Shown piece after piece: positions 31,328 through 39,798 of a stretch of DNA of 64,000 nt (the stretch's first letter is position 1; every line of letters begins with the position of its first letter). The stretch comes from CAMLFJ01 sp035524955 (lineage in GTDB: Bacteria; Methylomirabilota; Methylomirabilia; Rokubacteriales; CSP1-6), in NCBI GenBank assembly GCA_035524955.1, contig DATLFG010000084.1:1-64000 (forward strand). The letters are read 5' to 3'. Under the pieces are notes generated by a model. That model had not been told where the DNA came from. It did no database searches and saw nothing but the letters and a program-made list of their open reading frames with translations. Made by a program: the position numbers and the translations under genes.

Positions 31328-32476
31328 CTATCTCAGACCCAAACCGCGGGCGATGATGCCGCGAAGTACCTCCCGCGTGCCGCCGCGCAGCGAGAACGAC
31401 GGCGCGTGCTGGACCAGGTAGCCGAGCGTCTTCTCGAACTCGGTCCCGCTCCCGATGCGGGGCTCCGCGCCGGTGAGCGCGTGCACCGCCTCCGGGATCT
31501 CCTGCTCGAAGGTCGTGCCGATGTCCTTCATCACCGCGGCCTCCAGGTTCGGGTTCAGCCCGGCCTGCAGCATCGTGGCGATCGAGAGCGACATCTGCCG
31601 CAGCGTCACCAGGTGCGCGGTGAAGTGGCCGATCAGGGCGGCCGCCCGCTCGGGCGGTTCACTCCCCGCCTCGCGGATCAGCTCGATCACGAGCTGGAGC
31701 GACGAGAGATAGCGCTCGGGGCCGCTGCGCTCGAAGCCGAGCTCGGTGGTCACCTGCTTCCAGCCCTCGCCGTCCTTGCCGACCAGCATGTCGTCGGGGA
31801 CCAGGCAGTCCTGGAAGTGCACCTCGTTGAAGTGGTGGCCGCCGGCTAGGTCGATGATCGGGCGGATCGAGATGCCCGGGGACTTGAGATCCACCAGGAA
31901 CTGCGAGAGCCCCTCGTGCTTCTTGTCCGGCACCACCTTGGTCCGGAAGAGCGCGATCGCGTAGTCGGAGAGGTGCGCGTTGCTGGTCCAGATCTTGGTG
32001 CCGTTGACCTTGTAACCGCCCCCGACCTTCTCGGCCCGCGTGCGGACGGAGGCCAGGTCCGAGCCCGAGTCCGGCTCGCTCATGCCGATGGCGAAGGCCA
32101 GCTCGCCCCGCGCGATGCGCGGCAGGAAGCGCTGGCGCTGCTCCTCGGTGCCGAAGCGCAGGAGCAGCGGCCCGCTCTGGCGATCCGCCACCCAGTGCGC
32201 GCTCACCGGCGCGCCCGCGGCCAGGGTCTCCTCGAGCACCACGTAGCGCTCGAGCGCGGTGCGCTCGTGGCCGCCGTACTTCTTGGGCCACGTCATGCCG
32301 ATCCAGCCGCGCTCGCCCATGCGGCGCGAGAAGTCGCGGCTGAACCCGCCCCAGGAGCGCGCGCGGTCCGCGGGCCGGTACTGCGCCATCTCCTGCTTGA
32401 GAAAGGTGCGGACCTCGTCGCGCAGCGACTCGGCTTCGGGGGGGAGTGTCGAGAGCTCGAAGTTGAATGTCGCCAT
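31328..32476 (-). CDS. Acyl-CoA dehydrogenase
   Basis: 382 residues. The flavin and substrate signature is present (FAIGMSEPDSGSDLASVRTRA near 129-149; then KIWTSNAHLSDYAI), and LGYLVQHAPSFSLRGGTREVLRGIIARGLGL gives the C-terminal FAD contact. The usual active-site Glu region has diverged, as in ChsE/FadE-type heteromeric dehydrogenases. It lies between two other acyl-CoA dehydrogenase genes with spacings of 10 and 17 bases. It likely forms the flavin-binding half of a heterotetramer with the next gene. Confidence 0.87.
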   Translation of the reverse strand: MATFNFELSTLPPEAESLRDEVRTFLKQEMAQYRPADRARSWGGFSRDFSRRMGERGWIGMTWPKKYGGHERTALERYVVLEETLAAGAPVSAHWVADRQSGPLLLRFGTEEQRQRFLPRIARGELAFAIGMSEPDSGSDLASVRTRAEKVGGGYKVNGTKIWTSNAHLSDYAIALFRTKVVPDKKHEGLSQFLVDLKSPGISIRPIIDLAGGHHFNEVHFQDCLVPDDMLVGKDGEGWKQVTTELGFERSGPERYLSSLQLVIELIREAGSEPPERAAALIGHFTAHLVTLRQMSLSIATMLQAGLNPNLEAAVMKDIGTTFEQEIPEAVHALTGAEPRIGSGTEFEKTLGYLVQHAPSFSLRGGTREVLRGIIARGLGLR

Positions 32477-32493
32477 TGACGTGACCTCTCGGG

Positions 32494-33657
32494 TTATCTG
32501 AACAAGGACCGCGCGATGACCATGCGATGGACCTCGGAGGGCCCCTCGCCGATGCGTCGCACCCGGGCTTCGCGGTACCAGCGCTCCAGCGGGAACTCCT
32601 TCGACACGCCGTAACCGCCGTGGATCTGGACGGCCGCGTCAATCACGCGCCCCAGCACCTCGCTCGAGTAGAGCTTGGCGATGGAGGCCTCGACCCGCGC
32701 GTCCTCGCCGCGATCGGCCTTCCACGCGCCTTCCCAGATGAGCCAGCGGCAGGCGCGCAGTTCCACCTCGGCGTCGGCCAGCATCCACTGGATGGCCTGG
32801 CGCTGGCTCAGCGGGGCGCCGAACGTCGAGCGCTGCTTGGCGTGCTCGACGGCCATGCGGTGCGCCGCCGTCGCCACGCCGAGATTGCAGGCCGAGTACG
32901 GGAACCGGTTCTTGACCAGCAGGTCGAAGGCCAGATCGAGGCCCTGCCCCTCCTGGCCGACGAGGTTCTCGACGGGAATCGCGCAGTCCTCGAAGCTCAC
33001 GTCGTTGGGAATCGCCGAGGTGCGGATCACCCGGATGGGCTTGGCGGTGAACCCGGGCGTGCCGTGCTCCAGGATGAAGCACGAAATGCCGGCGCGGCCC
33101 TTGGCCCGGTCCGTGCGCGCGAACACGATCCCCCAGGGCGCGTCGTGGGCACGGGAGATGAAGACCTTTCTCCCGTTGAGCACCCACCTGTCGCCGCGCC
33201 GCTCCGCGCGGGTCTGGATGGCGCCGGCCGGATCGGACCCGCCGGAGGGCTCGGTGATCGCGAAGAAGGTCTCATGGCCCTCGCGCAGCGCCGGCACCGC
33301 GTACTTCTCGATCTGCGCCTTGCTGCCCGCCCAGATCGCGGGCGGCGGGTAGCGGCCGAAGACGCCACAGCCCGGGTTGTAGAGACCCATGCGGTGCTGC
33401 GACATCGCCTCGAGCGCGACGCACATGCTGAACGTATCGAGCCCCCCGCCGCCGTAGGCCTCGGGAGCGCCCAGCGTCCAGAGGCCCGCCGCCTTGGTCT
33501 TGGCGGAGAGGCGCACGAAGTCCTCGCGCGGGATCTCGGGCGCGTCCGGATCGATGGTCTGCTCGAGCGGGATGATCTCGTCCTGGACGAACCGTCGGAT
33601 CTGCTCGCCGAGCAGGCGCAGCTCCTCCGGAAGGGTGAAGCCGGGGAACACCGTCAT
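32494..33657 (-). CDS. Acyl-CoA dehydrogenase
   Basis: 387 residues, complete acyl-CoA dehydrogenase: helical N-domain (PEELRLLGEQIRRFVQDEII), FAITEPSGGSDPAGAIQTRA in the beta domain, RTSAIPNDVSFEDCAIPVEN, and C-domain with QLRACRWLIWE-like helix and AAVQIHGGYGVSKEFPLERW, the conserved IHGGYG-type FAD loop. The ATG at 33657 (TVFPGF) is preceded by GAGGAGCC. TATGAT at 33699-33694 on this strand is a possible -10. First gene of a five-gene operon that diverges from a flavin oxidoreductase/enoyl-CoA hydratase operon. Confidence 0.9.
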   Translation of the reverse strand: MTVFPGFTLPEELRLLGEQIRRFVQDEIIPLEQTIDPDAPEIPREDFVRLSAKTKAAGLWTLGAPEAYGGGGLDTFSMCVALEAMSQHRMGLYNPGCGVFGRYPPPAIWAGSKAQIEKYAVPALREGHETFFAITEPSGGSDPAGAIQTRAERRGDRWVLNGRKVFISRAHDAPWGIVFARTDRAKGRAGISCFILEHGTPGFTAKPIRVIRTSAIPNDVSFEDCAIPVENLVGQEGQGLDLAFDLLVKNRFPYSACNLGVATAAHRMAVEHAKQRSTFGAPLSQRQAIQWMLADAEVELRACRWLIWEGAWKADRGEDARVEASIAKLYSSEVLGRVIDAAVQIHGGYGVSKEFPLERWYREARVRRIGEGPSEVHRMVIARSLFR

Positions 33658-33744
33658 GGTGGTGGTGGCTCCTCGAGACCGTGATGTGGGGGGATCATAC
33701 CACCGCGTGGAAAACCGGGTACACTCGGCCGAGGAGAGAGGAAC

Positions 33745-34749
33745 ATGCAGAAGCGCTGGTCCCTGTCGGTGCCGATGGACGGCTTCGCCCTGCCCGAGCT
33801 GGCCGACGTGGCCCGCGAGGCGGAGCGGTGGGGCTACACCGACGCCTGGTCCTTCGAGGTGGACGGCGTGGACGCCTTCACCCCGCTCACCGTCATCGGC
33901 CTCGCCACCCGCCTGCGGATCGGCACCGCGATCGCCAACGTCTTCACGCGCGGGCCCGCGACGCTCGCTTCCACCGCGGCCGGACTGGCCGACGTGGCGC
34001 CCGGACGCTTCGTGCTCGGCATCGGTGCGGGCTCGCAGCCCATCGTCGAGTCCTGGAACGGCGGCCGGTTCAGCCGGCCCGCCACGCGCGTGCGCGAGAC
34101 CGCCCGGTTCCTGCGCGCGGCGCTGGCCGGCGAGCGCGTGGTGTTCACGGGGGAGACGTTCAGCGTGGACGGGTTCCGCCTCACGACGGTGCCGAGGGAG
34201 CCGGTGCCGATCCACATCGCGGCGCTCCGCGAAGGCATGCTGAAGGTCGCGGGCGAGGTGGGCGACGGCGTGATCCTCAACTGGCTCTCGCCCGACGACG
34301 TGCCGCGCTCGGTCGCGGTGGTGCGGGAGGCCGCCAAGCGGGCCGGGCGCGATCCCGAGGCCATCGAGGTCACCGCGCGGCTCTTCGTCAACCTGGATCC
34401 GCCCGGGCCGGAGTCCGACCTGGTGGTGCGCCGCCACATCGCCGGGTATCTGACCGTCCCGGTCTACCGCGCGTTCCAGGAGTGGCTCGGCCGCACCGAG
34501 GCGCTCGGGCCCATGTGGGCCGCGTGGGGCGCGGGCGATCGCAAGGGCGCGGTGGCCGCCATCCCCAGCCGGGTGATGGACGACCTGATCCCGCGCGGGG
34601 GCCTGCCCGAGCTCAAGGCCCGCATCCAGCTCTACCTGGACCGCGGCATCGACACCGCGTTCCTCTCCTTGATGACGACCGAGCCGGATCCCAGGAAGAA
34701 GCGCGACCTGATGCTGAACGCGCTGCGCGCGATGGCGCCCGGCAGTTGA
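33745..34749 (+). CDS. LLM-class flavin-dependent oxidoreductase
   Basis: 334 residues with a bacterial-luciferase-like TIM barrel: AREAERWGYTDAWSFE, LRIGTAIANVFTRGPATLAS, RFVLGIGAGSQPIVESW, and VPIHIAALREGMLKVAGEVGDG. This is the F420/FMN-dependent TIGR-type group close to methylenetetrahydromethanopterin reductase-like proteins. The ATG at 33745 has a GAGGAGAGAGG site; TACACT at 33720-33725 is a plausible -10. It shares an 87-base divergent promoter region with the acyl-CoA dehydrogenase operon and precedes an enoyl-CoA hydratase, so it probably belongs to the same catabolic route. Confidence 0.88.
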   Translation: MQKRWSLSVPMDGFALPELADVAREAERWGYTDAWSFEVDGVDAFTPLTVIGLATRLRIGTAIANVFTRGPATLASTAAGLADVAPGRFVLGIGAGSQPIVESWNGGRFSRPATRVRETARFLRAALAGERVVFTGETFSVDGFRLTTVPREPVPIHIAALREGMLKVAGEVGDGVILNWLSPDDVPRSVAVVREAAKRAGRDPEAIEVTARLFVNLDPPGPESDLVVRRHIAGYLTVPVYRAFQEWLGRTEALGPMWAAWGAGDRKGAVAAIPSRVMDDLIPRGGLPELKARIQLYLDRGIDTAFLSLMTTEPDPRKKRDLMLNALRAMAPGS

Positions 34750-34750
34750 A

Positions 34751-34850
34751 GGGCGAGGTGCAGCCATGGCGGGGCGAGGTGCAGCCATGGCGGGGCGAGG
34801 TGAGCCGAAGGCGAGCTGAGCGGATACGAGAATCGAGCCGAGCGAATACA
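34751..34850 (+). repeat. Modular GC-rich interspersed repeat, copy A
   Basis: The block starts one base after the flavin oxidoreductase stop. It holds the unit GGGCGAGGTGCAGCCATGGC twice in tandem and a third, diverged copy running into GAGCCGAAGGCGAGCTGAGC, then two units around CGGATACGAGAATCGAGC. It fills most of the gap before the enoyl-CoA hydratase. Copies B, C and D elsewhere share both unit types in the same order. Read in one frame it encodes a peptide with GEVSRRRAERIRESSRA. Confidence 0.8.
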
Positions 34851-34875
34851 AGAGAGAAGCTCACGGAGGCACCGA

Positions 34876-35646
34876 ATGGCGGATGAGATATTGCTGTCAG
34901 TGGATTCGGGCATCGCGACGGTGACCCTGAACCGCCCGGACCAGCGCAATGCCATGAACACGCCGCTGCTGCAGGCGCTGCGCGCGACCTTCGACGATCT
35001 GGACGGCCGCCGCGACGTGCGCGTGGTGGTGGTGCGGGGCGCCGGGCCCGCCTTCTGCGCGGGCATGGATCTCAAGGAGATGCAGCAGCGCCGCGGCGAG
35101 GCCGATCCGGAAGGCGACGTGGTCGACGTGCTGCGGCGGGTGGAGCGGTCGAAGCATCCGACGATCGCCGCGCTCCACGGCGACGCGATCGCGGGCGGCT
35201 GCGAGCTGGCGCTGCACTGCGACCTGCGGGTGGCCGCGGAGCCCGCCCGCCTCGGCATGCCCCTGGCGCGCATCGGGCTCGTGATCCCCTTCCCGCTCGG
35301 CCAGAAGCTGGTCGAGATCATCGGCCCCGCGCACACGCGTCACCTCCTGTTCACCGGCCAGCCCATCGCCGCGCGGCGCGCCTGGGAGATCGGCATGGTG
35401 CACGAGGTGGTGCCCGCGGACGACCTGTCGACCGCGGTGCAGGCGCTCGCGCGCAGCATCGCGGACAACGCGCCGCTCTCGCTGGCCGGGATCAAGGCGA
35501 GCATCCTGCGCGCGACCTCGGCGCGAGAGCAGATCGCCCACGACGATCTGGACGCGGCCGCCACCCGGGCGCGCACCAGCGCGGACGCGCACGAAGGGCG
35601 CCGCGCCATGCTGGAGAAGCGGAAGCCGCTCTTCCGCGGGGAGTAG
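34876..35646 (+). CDS. Enoyl-CoA hydratase/isomerase
   Basis: 256-residue crotonase. The oxyanion-hole pair is seen as PAFCAGMDLKEMQ and ALHGDAIAGGCELALHCDLR, and the substrate-side motif as RLGMPLARIGLVIPFPLGQKL. It has Glu near 113 (GGCELAL), but the second catalytic acid region reads GLVIPF, so isomerase or hydratase activity cannot be fixed. The ATG at 34876 follows ACGGAGGCACCG. It lies downstream of repeat copy A and the flavin oxidoreductase, opposite the acyl-CoA dehydrogenase operon, consistent with a beta-oxidation-like pathway. Confidence 0.9.
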   Translation: MADEILLSVDSGIATVTLNRPDQRNAMNTPLLQALRATFDDLDGRRDVRVVVVRGAGPAFCAGMDLKEMQQRRGEADPEGDVVDVLRRVERSKHPTIAALHGDAIAGGCELALHCDLRVAAEPARLGMPLARIGLVIPFPLGQKLVEIIGPAHTRHLLFTGQPIAARRAWEIGMVHEVVPADDLSTAVQALARSIADNAPLSLAGIKASILRATSAREQIAHDDLDAAATRARTSADAHEGRRAMLEKRKPLFRGE

Positions 35647-35649
35647 CGG

Positions 35650-36279
35650 TCAGCGCGGCGGCGCGCCGGCCATCAGGGCCGCCACCGCCCGCGCCAGCGG
35701 ATCGTCCGCCGCGGCCAACGCCAGGCGCGTGCGCGTCTGGTCCACCGGGTCGCGATTCTGGCTGAGCTTGGCCTTGCCCTCGAGCCGGTCGATGGCGATC
35801 TCGAAGGCCACGATACCGCGCTGCATGCCTGCCAGGTAATCCGCGGGCAGGCCCTCGACCGACCACGCGCTCGACCCGCTGCTCTCATAGGTCCGCACCA
35901 GGTCGGCGAGCAGCGTGGTGACCTGCGCGGGGTCTTCCACCAGCGCGCCGGTCCCGGTGGCGTGCACCGCGACGTAGTTCCAGGTGGGCACGCTCGGATG
36001 CGTGGCGTACCACGAGGGCGAGACGTACGCGTGGGCGCCGGAGAACACAACGAGGGTCGGCCGGCCGGCGGCCAGGTAGCGCCAGTGCGGGTTGGCGCGG
36101 GCCACGTGGCCGCGCAGCGTGCCGAGCGGGCCGCGCGCGGGATCGACCAGGATCGGCAGGTGGGTGGCGAAGGGCACGCCCGCGTCGTCGGCCGTGATCA
36201 TGGCCGCGAAGCCCTGGGCCCGCATCAGCGCGTGGCACCATGGGGGGACGCTCTTCTCGAAGGGCTTCGGGATGTACAT
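35650..36279 (-). CDS. PaiB-like FMN-binding (split-barrel) protein
   Basis: 209 residues beginning MYIPKPFEKS, the classic PaiB opening (MYIPxHF). Further matches are GVPFATHLPILVD, LRGHVARANPHWRY, HAYVSPSWYATHPSVPTWNY and LEGKAKLSQNRDPVD near the C-terminus. PaiB of Bacillus was described as a negative regulator of sporulation and protease genes, but the fold is a flavin-binding split barrel and many homologues may be oxidoreductases. It converges on the enoyl-CoA hydratase (three-base gap) and follows the PhzF-like gene by four bases. Confidence 0.9.
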   Translation of the reverse strand: MYIPKPFEKSVPPWCHALMRAQGFAAMITADDAGVPFATHLPILVDPARGPLGTLRGHVARANPHWRYLAAGRPTLVVFSGAHAYVSPSWYATHPSVPTWNYVAVHATGTGALVEDPAQVTTLLADLVRTYESSGSSAWSVEGLPADYLAGMQRGIVAFEIAIDRLEGKAKLSQNRDPVDQTRTRLALAAADDPLARAVAALMAGAPPR

Positions 36280-36283
36280 GGCG

Positions 36284-37195
36284 TCAGGGCACTCGCAGCC
36301 GGCCCTCGATCACGGGCACCACGCTGCCGCCCACCAGGATCTCGCTGATGCGCCCGGCCCGCATGCCGACGTGGATCCGGATGAAGCTCGGCCGGCCCAT
36401 GCGCGTGCCCTGCTCGCTGACGATATCGACGGTGTCGGCGGGGGCCACCAGGCCGCGCTCCACCAGGTAGGCCCCGAGCGGCCCGCTCGCCGAGCCGGTG
36501 GCCGGGTCCTCGGGAACGCCGGACGTGTGGGGCGCGAACATGCGCGCATACACCCGGCCAGCTTTCGGATCCGGATCGGGGGCGAAGACGAACACGCCCA
36601 GGTTCGGCCCCTCGCCCTGGACGGCCAGCAGCGCGGGCACGTCGAGCCGCGCCCGGTCCACCACCTCGCGGTCCCGCAAGGGGATATAGAGGAACGTGTT
36701 GCCGGTGGAACCGGTGCAGACGGGCGCATCCGCGAGCAGATCCGACTCGGCCAGGCCCAGCGCCCGTGCGAAGCCGGTGCGCTCGATCAGCTCAGGCCCG
36801 AACCGCGCTTCTCCGTGCCGCATCCAGAGAACGCTCGGCCGCGCGGGCTCCCCCTCGAGCGTCACCTCGATCGGCCCGATCCCTTCTTCCAGGTTGAACC
36901 GGCGGGTGCTCGGGGGCAGCCGCTTCTCGGTGGCCAGCACCCACGCCGTCCCGATGGTCGGGTGGCCCGCAAACAGCACCTCGCGCGCCGGGGTGAAGAT
37001 CCGGACCCGCGCCGCGCAGTCGGGCCGCGTCGGCGGCAGCAGGAACGTGGTCTCCGAGCAGTTCATCTCGCGCGCGATCGCCTGCATCACGCCATCGGAT
37101 AGCCCGGCCGCCTCGAACACGACCGCGAGCGGATTCCCTCCGAAGACGCGATCGGTGAACACGTCCACCTGGACGAACCGGAGCTCTCCGGTCAA
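36284..37195 (-). CDS. PhzF-family isomerase/epimerase
   Basis: About 303 residues of the PhzF diaminopimelate-epimerase-like fold: FVQVDVFTDRVFGGNPLAVV, NCSETTFLLPP with the catalytic Glu, FAGHPTIGTAW, and HTSGVPEDPATGSASGPLGAY in the second half. PhzF itself isomerises a dihydroanthranilate in phenazine synthesis; most homologues have unknown substrates, and no other phz gene is here. No ATG is available; the TTG at 37195 preceded by GGAGGGGGC is the best start, with a GTG at 37213 as alternative. It follows a hairpin after the small coiled-coil gene. Confidence 0.85.
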   Translation of the reverse strand: MTGELRFVQVDVFTDRVFGGNPLAVVFEAAGLSDGVMQAIAREMNCSETTFLLPPTRPDCAARVRIFTPAREVLFAGHPTIGTAWVLATEKRLPPSTRRFNLEEGIGPIEVTLEGEPARPSVLWMRHGEARFGPELIERTGFARALGLAESDLLADAPVCTGSTGNTFLYIPLRDREVVDRARLDVPALLAVQGEGPNLGVFVFAPDPDPKAGRVYARMFAPHTSGVPEDPATGSASGPLGAYLVERGLVAPADTVDIVSEQGTRMGRPSFIRIHVGMRAGRISEILVGGSVVPVIEGRLRVP

Positions 37196-37221
37196 GCGAC
37201 TCGCCCCCTCCACCCCGCCCG

Positions 37222-37240
37222 CTCCCCCCCGGCGGGGGAG
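37222..37240 (-). terminator. Candidate terminator or processing hairpin
   Basis: CTCCCCC and GGGGGAG form a seven-pair GC-rich stem, five bases apart, in the gap between the coiled-coil gene stop (37255) and the PhzF-like start (37195), both on the minus strand. No U-tract is present. It may separate the two transcription units. Confidence 0.35.
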
Positions 37241-37254
37241 AGGGAGATATGCCC

Positions 37255-37458
37255 CTAGCCGATGCGCCGGCGGCCCTTGCGCACGACGTGGCTCAGGTGC
37301 TCGCGCTGCAGCTCGAGCTCCTTGATGCGCAGCAGCCACTCCTCCCGCACCGCGACCATGCCGTCGCCGCTCAGGCGGTTCACTTCCTTCAAGGTCTCCC
37401 GGAACGTGACCAGCGTCCGCTCGAGTGCTTTCAATTCCTCTTCCGCGTTCATGATCAT
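37255..37458 (-). CDS. Small coiled-coil protein
   Basis: 67 residues, almost fully helical and charged: NAEEELKALERTLVTFRETL, then a GDGM turn, then EEWLLRIKELELQREHLSHV with a basic end (RKGRRRIG). Heptad-like spacing in both halves suggests a helical hairpin or dimer. The ATG at 37458 overlaps the TGA of the epimerase gene (ATGA); a second ATG is six bases on. Function unknown; being coupled to a sugar-epimerase-like gene may mean a partner role. Confidence 0.6.
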   Translation of the reverse strand: MIMNAEEELKALERTLVTFRETLKEVNRLSGDGMVAVREEWLLRIKELELQREHLSHVVRKGRRRIG

Positions 37459-38330
37459 CTCTGGGCCGCGCGCGCGATGGCCGCGATCTTGTCGGCGAAG
37501 CCCACCTGGCTGTCGTCCTCCGGCGCGTAGCCGAGCTTCGCGCGCGCGTTCGCGATGGACCAGAAGCGGTGCGTGTTGCCGCTGATCCCGTAGACGATGA
37601 GAAACGGCACCCCGTGCTCGTCGCGGATGTCCTCGGTCTCCACCATACGCACCGCCTGCTGCGCCTGGTCCCGCTGCGAGAGATAGGCTCCCAGCGCCCG
37701 GTGCATGACCTTGATGTCGCCCGGTTTCACCTGATCGATGTCGTCGTCGCGCGGACCCCCGATGCGCCACTGCACGATCTCGAGCTTGCGCCCGTCTACC
37801 TTGCCGGTGGCGAAGACGAACCCGAGCAGCTCGTAGGCCGCCTTGGCCCAGCCGTACCAGTTGTCCGAGCGCGGCGGCATCTCGGGCGTCACCATGTCGA
37901 GGCCGCCGCCCCACACCAGGCGCTCGTAGTAGTCGGCCGCGTGATTGGAGCTGCACACCACCACGCGCCGCACGCCCTCCTCGAGGGCGACCCGGCAGAC
38001 GTTGTAGGCGAGCGCCACGTTGGTGTGCTCGGCCCAGAACTTGGCGTCGCTGTTGTCCTGCCAGGTGGTGGCGTCGAGGTTGGGCGCGCTCACGAACCCG
38101 CAGTGGATGACCGCGTCCGCGCCCCGGAAGTGCTGCCGGTACTCGTTGCGGTCCGGCCTCGTCAGATCGGCGACGATCAGGCCCGGCACCGGCTTGCCGG
38201 CCCGGGTGGTCGGCCGCACGTCGATCGGCACGAGATCCCAGCGCTCCTGGAGCGCCGGCCACATCCGCTGGGCGACGTAGCCCGCCGCCCCCGTCACGAC
38301 CACGCGTCGCTTCGTCGTGGATTTCGCCAT
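37455..38330 (-). CDS. NAD-dependent epimerase/dehydratase (extended SDR)
   Basis: 291 residues. The cofactor motif VVVTGAAGYVAQ is at residues 10-21, with an acidic residue after strand two (VPIDVRP). VIHCGF is followed by VVCSSNHAADYY, and the catalytic YxxxK is WYGWAKAAYE. A variable C-terminal substrate domain follows. These are typical extended-SDR sugar or steroid epimerases or reductases. It is coupled to the coiled-coil gene downstream and lies nine bases after the amidase stop. Substrate not determined. Confidence 0.85.
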   Translation of the reverse strand: MAKSTTKRRVVVTGAAGYVAQRMWPALQERWDLVPIDVRPTTRAGKPVPGLIVADLTRPDRNEYRQHFRGADAVIHCGFVSAPNLDATTWQDNSDAKFWAEHTNVALAYNVCRVALEEGVRRVVVCSSNHAADYYERLVWGGGLDMVTPEMPPRSDNWYGWAKAAYELLGFVFATGKVDGRKLEIVQWRIGGPRDDDIDQVKPGDIKVMHRALGAYLSQRDQAQQAVRMVETEDIRDEHGVPFLIVYGISGNTHRFWSIANARAKLGYAPEDDSQVGFADKIAAIARAAQR

Positions 38331-38339
38331 GGATCCTCC

Positions 38340-39791
38340 TCAGTAACCCGGCGGGGGAACGAAGCCCTGGAACTCGCGCTCGAGCAGGCGGGCCAGCTCG
38401 ATGCACGTGCGGTCACCATACTGCGGCCCCACGATCTGCACGCCGATAGGTAGTCCGTCGCGCGAGAACCCGGCGGGCGCCACCGTGGCGGGCAGATAGG
38501 CCATGCCCGGATAGCCGGCCCAGAAGAGCTGGTCGGTGGTGGGCACGCGGCGGCCGTTGACGGAGATGGTTCGCTCGTGGCGCTCGCCCTCCTGGTCGTG
38601 CGGGAAGGCCGCGCTCGCCGCGGGCGGGCAGAGCAGCACGTCGTGGTCGCGGAAGAACTCGGCCCAGCGCCAGCGCATCTGGTGCCGCGCCTCGTTGGCG
38701 CCGAGCCAGTCGCGGTGCGAGGCGACGTTCGCCCGCGTCATCCGCGCGTAGTAGCTCTCGTCGTCCGGCCGGAGCCCGCGCGCGATCTCCGCGTTCCGCG
38801 CGAACTGCTCGGCCGTCTGCCGGCCTGCGGTGGCCGCGCGCAGGAGGAAGATGTACAGGCGCTGCGCCTCCGCGGTGTCGATGGCGGGACGCGCGGTATC
38901 GCTCACCCGGGCCTTCTTCCTCGCCAGGAAGTCGGCGAGCGCCTGCAGGCGCCCCTGCACCTCCGCGTCCACCTCGGAGACCGGATCGGTCAGCATCACC
39001 GCCACCCGGAACTCGCGCAGCGCCTTCCCGCGGGGCGCGGGCAGCGCGAGCCGCCAGCCCGCGCCGTCGATCTCGTCGGCGCCCGCCATCACCGAGAGGC
39101 CGAGCGCCAGGTCGTCCGCGCCGCGGCCCATCGGCCCGATCACCGAGATATCGGCCGGCGCCACCCGCCCGGGCAGGGCCTGGCCGCGGGGCGGCACGAT
39201 GCCGTAGGTGGGCTTGTGGCCGTAGACGCCGCAGTAGTGGGCCGGATTGCGGATGGACGCGCCGATGTCGCTGCCCGCCTCGAGGCCGGTGAGGCCGGCG
39301 GCGAGCGCGGCGGCCGAGCCCCCGGAGGATCCGCCGGGCACGCGCGCGAGGTCCCAGGGATTGTTGGTGGTGCCGTACACCGGATTGAACGACTGCCAGT
39401 CGGCCAGCCACGACGGGACATTGGTCTTGCCGAAGAGCACCGCGCCCGCCCCGAGCAGGCGGTCCACCGCCAGCGCATGGCGCGAGGGCACGTTGTCCTT
39501 CAGCTCGCTGAGCCCCCAGGTGGTCGGCATGCCCGCGACGTCGTAGGACTCCTTCACGGTCATCGGCAGGCCGTGAAGCGGGCCCCAGACCTTCCCCTTG
39601 CGGAGCGCGGCGTCGGCCTGACGGGCGCGCCGGCGGGCCGCCTCCACGTCCCTTGCCACGATGGCGTTCAGCTGTGGATTGAACCGGTCCGCGCGCGCGA
39701 GGAACAGGTCGAGCGCCTCGAGGCAGCCGATGCGGCGACGGCGGATGTCGGAGGCGAGCTGCTTGGCGCTGCGGAAGTGGGGCGGGATCAT
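38340..39791 (-). CDS. Amidase-signature family hydrolase
   Basis: 483 residues with the Ser-cisSer-Lys triad visible: Lys80 (MTVKESYD), Ser155 in VPGGSSGGSAAA, and nucleophile Ser179 in EAGSDIGASIRNPAHYCGVY. PAGFSRDGLPIGVQIVGP near the end is also conserved. It cleaves amides of unknown structure and lacks the GatA context. The ATG at 39791 is preferred because GAGG lies six bases upstream; a GTG at 39797 is possible. It begins eight bases after the SIMPL-protein stop. Confidence 0.9.
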   Translation of the reverse strand: MIPPHFRSAKQLASDIRRRRIGCLEALDLFLARADRFNPQLNAIVARDVEAARRRARQADAALRKGKVWGPLHGLPMTVKESYDVAGMPTTWGLSELKDNVPSRHALAVDRLLGAGAVLFGKTNVPSWLADWQSFNPVYGTTNNPWDLARVPGGSSGGSAAALAAGLTGLEAGSDIGASIRNPAHYCGVYGHKPTYGIVPPRGQALPGRVAPADISVIGPMGRGADDLALGLSVMAGADEIDGAGWRLALPAPRGKALREFRVAVMLTDPVSEVDAEVQGRLQALADFLARKKARVSDTARPAIDTAEAQRLYIFLLRAATAGRQTAEQFARNAEIARGLRPDDESYYARMTRANVASHRDWLGANEARHQMRWRWAEFFRDHDVLLCPPAASAAFPHDQEGERHERTISVNGRRVPTTDQLFWAGYPGMAYLPATVAPAGFSRDGLPIGVQIVGPQYGDRTCIELARLLEREFQGFVPPPGY

Positions 39792-39798
39792 GGGCACC

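Noticed and set aside
34751..34850. Possible CRISPR array from regularly repeated 20-base units
   Set aside because: The units are directly adjacent with no unique spacers, differ between copies, and no cas gene is in the window.
36284..37195. Phenazine biosynthesis
   Set aside because: Only a PhzF-fold protein is present; no phzA-E or phzG relatives are nearby, and most PhzF-like proteins are unrelated to phenazines.
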